A stretch of DNA of 7,877 nucleotides from Bacteroidaceae bacterium (GTDB lineage: Bacteria; Bacteroidota; Bacteroidia; Bacteroidales; Bacteroidaceae). Positions within the stretch are counted from its first letter, which is position 1. Each line of letters begins with the position of its first letter. The position numbers and the translations under genes are program-made. Below the pieces are notes generated by a model. That model did not search any database, was not told the origin of the DNA, and saw only the letters and a list, made by a program, of their open reading frames with translations. Shown here in pieces: positions 6,585 through 7,877 of the stretch. The stretch lies in contig CAAGKZ010000042.1 in assembly GCA_900770665.1 (NCBI GenBank), positions 1 to 7,877 on the forward strand. Direction: 5' to 3'.

Positions 6585-7173
6585 TGTTTTCCTGCGGCTT
6601 GTTGCCGTTCCCTTTTTTGTTGAACTGGTTCATTGTGCGTGCAAGACCTGCAAAACAGAAACTTTTGATGATTTCGTTTGTAGTTTCCAATTGCTCTTCA
6701 ATGATTTTCTGCTCTTCGCTGTCAAATGCACCAAGTACGAAGTTAACCTGATGCCCCTTGCCAAAGTCATTGCCAATGCCAAAACGCAGGCGTGCATAGT
6801 TGGTTGTACCAAGAGTGGCGGCAATGTGCTTCAAACCGTTGTGCCCACCGTCACTGCCTTGTCCTTTCAGGCGCAGGGCTCCAACGGGCAGTGCAAGGTC
6901 GTCCACAATCACAAGTACGTTCTCCAAGGGGATTTTCTCCTGCTGCATCCAGTAGCGCACTGCATTGCCGCTGAGGTTCATGTATGTCGATGGCTTAAGC
7001 AGAATGAGTTTGCGACCACGTACTGATGCTTCGGCTACAAAGCCGTAACGCTTGTCTTGAAAAGCAGTATTGGACGCTTTTGCAAAAGCGTCCAATACAG
7101 TAAATCCTATGTTGTGGCGGGTTCCCTCGTACTCGTAGCCGATGTTGCCCAACCCTACAATCAGATATTTCAT
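6577..7173 (-). CDS. pth: Peptidyl-tRNA hydrolase
   Basis: Pth cleaves the ester bond of peptidyl-tRNA that has dropped off the ribosome, recycling the tRNA; it is cytoplasmic and usually essential. The 198 residues match the family length. Key residues are visible: N10 in GLGN, catalytic H20 in TRHNIGF, N66 in YMNLSG, D91/D92 in VIVDDLALP, and N112 in GGHNG. These correspond to N10, H20, N68, D93 and N114 of E. coli Pth. The end, after about residue 185, is a polar tail (NKKGNGNKPQENNG). It starts 13 bp after the stop of rplY and overlaps the S4 gene by 8 bp. Codons 26-36 (VLDAFAKASNT) form a perfect 32-bp palindrome, listed separately. The reading frame and the family fit continue across it. 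Confidence 0.97.
   Translation of the reverse strand: MKYLIVGLGNIGYEYEGTRHNIGFTVLDAFAKASNTAFQDKRYGFVAEASVRGRKLILLKPSTYMNLSGNAVRYWMQQEKIPLENVLVIVDDLALPVGALRLKGQGSDGGHNGLKHIAATLGTTNYARLRFGIGNDFGKGHQVNFVLGAFDSEEQKIIEEQLETTNEIIKSFCFAGLARTMNQFNKKGNGNKPQENNG
7067..7098. repeat. Perfect 32-bp spacer-free palindrome inside pth
   Basis: GTATTGGACGCTTTTG (7067-7082) is followed at once by its exact reverse complement, CAAAAGCGTCCAATAC (7083-7098). All 16 positions pair. The next pair (7066 with 7099) does not match, and the one after it does. In the - strand gene the palindrome begins exactly at codon 26. It could form a cruciform in DNA or, in mRNA, a hairpin with up to about 14 bp of stem. Confidence 0.95.
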
Positions 7174-7186
7174 TTGCCGTCAGGGA

Positions 7187-7765
7187 TTACTTTCTTGCGG
7201 CTGCTGCAGCTGCTGCAGATGCACGAGTTGTCTTAACTGAAGCAACAAGTGACTCCTTAGCTGATACGAGCTCAAGACCCTCGTAAGAAAGTTCGCCAAC
7301 CTTGATTGACTTACCCAACTGGAGAGCTGTTACGTCAACTGTCAAAATCTCAGGGATAGCTGTGTAAAGAGCCTTAACCTTGAGGTAGCGCTGAACCTGA
7401 ACGAGCTTACCACCGGCACGTACACCCTCTGCAAGACCCTCGAGCTTAACAGGAACTGCCATAACGATAGGCTTCTCCTCTGTTACCTGATAGAAATCTA
7501 CGTGGAGGATAGTGTCCTTTACTGGGTGGAACTGGATGTCCTTCATGACAGCCTTAACAGTTACACCGTCGATTGTGAGGTCAACTACGTGGATGTCCGG
7601 TGTGTAAACGAGCTTGCGAAGACCCTCTGTAGGTACGCTGAATGCCTTAGCCTCTTTCTCTACACCGTAAAGGTTACAGGGTACAAGACCTGCGTTGCGA
7701 AGTGCGTTGGTAGCTTTCTTACCAACCTCGGTTCTAGCTGAACCGCTGATGCTGATTGATTTCAT
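7187..7765 (-). CDS. rplY: 50S ribosomal protein L25/general stress protein Ctc
   Basis: L25 binds 5S rRNA in the large subunit. The 192-residue length places this in the long Ctc/TL5 form: an N-terminal L25 domain (about residues 1-92, with ALRNAGLVPCNLYG, MKDIQFHPVKDTILHVDFYQV) and a C-terminal TL5/CTC domain (about 96-180, with PVKLEGLAEGVRAGGKLVQVQRYLKVKAL). The protein ends in an alanine run (ASAAAAAAARK, residues 182-192), encoded by a small CTGCTGCAG tandem repeat on the + strand at 7201-7218. Such low-complexity ends are common in this family. The start follows an A/T-rich leader without a Shine-Dalgarno. It is the first gene of the operon with pth and the S4 gene; rplY-pth is a widely conserved pair. 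Confidence 0.97.
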   Translation of the reverse strand: MKSISISGSARTEVGKKATNALRNAGLVPCNLYGVEKEAKAFSVPTEGLRKLVYTPDIHVVDLTIDGVTVKAVMKDIQFHPVKDTILHVDFYQVTEEKPIVMAVPVKLEGLAEGVRAGGKLVQVQRYLKVKALYTAIPEILTVDVTALQLGKSIKVGELSYEGLELVSAKESLVASVKTTRASAAAAAAARK

Positions 7766-7847
7766 AATTAAAATGTGTTACTCTAAATTAAGATTAAAAT
7801 TACTTCTGCTTAATTCGCCATCACACGATGTCTCTTAAAAGCGGGTG

Positions 7848-7855
7848 CAAAAGTA
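7848..7855 (-). promoter_or_regulatory. Bacteroidales -7 promoter element for rplY operon
   Basis: The - strand reads TACTTTTG, an exact TAnnTTTG match, 82 bp before the rplY ATG, giving a leader of about 75 nt. The - strand begins at the window edge with TG. If the two bases beyond the edge are TT, a TTTG element would sit 20 nt upstream, the right spacing for -33. That cannot be seen here. Confidence 0.78.
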
Positions 7856-7877
7856 CGCCTTTTTTTTGGATTTTGCA

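Noticed and set aside
7786..7815. AATTAAG/CTTAATT inverted repeat in the rplY leader
   Set aside because: Seven A/T-rich pairs around a 16-nt loop are too weak to call an L25 autoregulation site or any known leader structure.

Overview
The window looks like chromosomal DNA of a Bacteroidales bacterium (Bacteroides/Prevotella-like; genus not decided). The reasons are promoters of the TAnnTTTG type, A/T-rich translation starts without a clear Shine-Dalgarno sequence, a Bacteroides-type aspartokinase (NLQRGGSDYT) and diaminopimelate decarboxylase (HFELGR, C-terminus ending just after a GYNCR-LPK motif), and a Wzi-family outer-membrane protein. Almost all of it is ordinary core-genome content. 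I found no defence system, CRISPR array, tRNA/rRNA gene or insertion sequence.

Layout. Positions 1-87 hold the last 28 codons of an unidentified + strand gene. lysC (137-1459) and lysA (1470-2627) follow on the + strand, 10 bp apart. They encode the first step of the aspartate pathway and the last step of lysine synthesis. A perfect 23-bp inverted repeat (2640-2689) lies where lysA and the next operon converge. It also covers the stop codon of the facing gene.

A three-gene - strand operon occupies 2682-5803. In order of transcription it encodes a Wzi-like beta-barrel, a small lipocalin-like lipoprotein coupled to it by an ATGA overlap, and a LolC/LolE-type (FtsX family) permease. It has a good promoter at 5843-5850. 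All three products belong to the envelope. The lipoprotein carries a Q-K-A-D-D sequence after its lipidated cysteine, which resembles a surface-export signal.

The only long non-coding stretch, 5804-6164, holds that promoter, a repeat-like segment with several small dyads (about 5912-6092), and a 13-bp perfect terminator hairpin. A second - strand operon (6165-7765) then encodes, in order of transcription, ribosomal protein L25/Ctc, peptidyl-tRNA hydrolase and an Hsp15-like S4 RNA-binding protein. All three work on ribosomes or stalled peptidyl-tRNA. Its promoter (TACTTTTG) is at 7848-7855.

The most unexpected signal is a perfect, spacer-free 32-bp palindrome inside the pth coding sequence (7067-7098). 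It is much too long to be expected by chance and does not disturb the protein.
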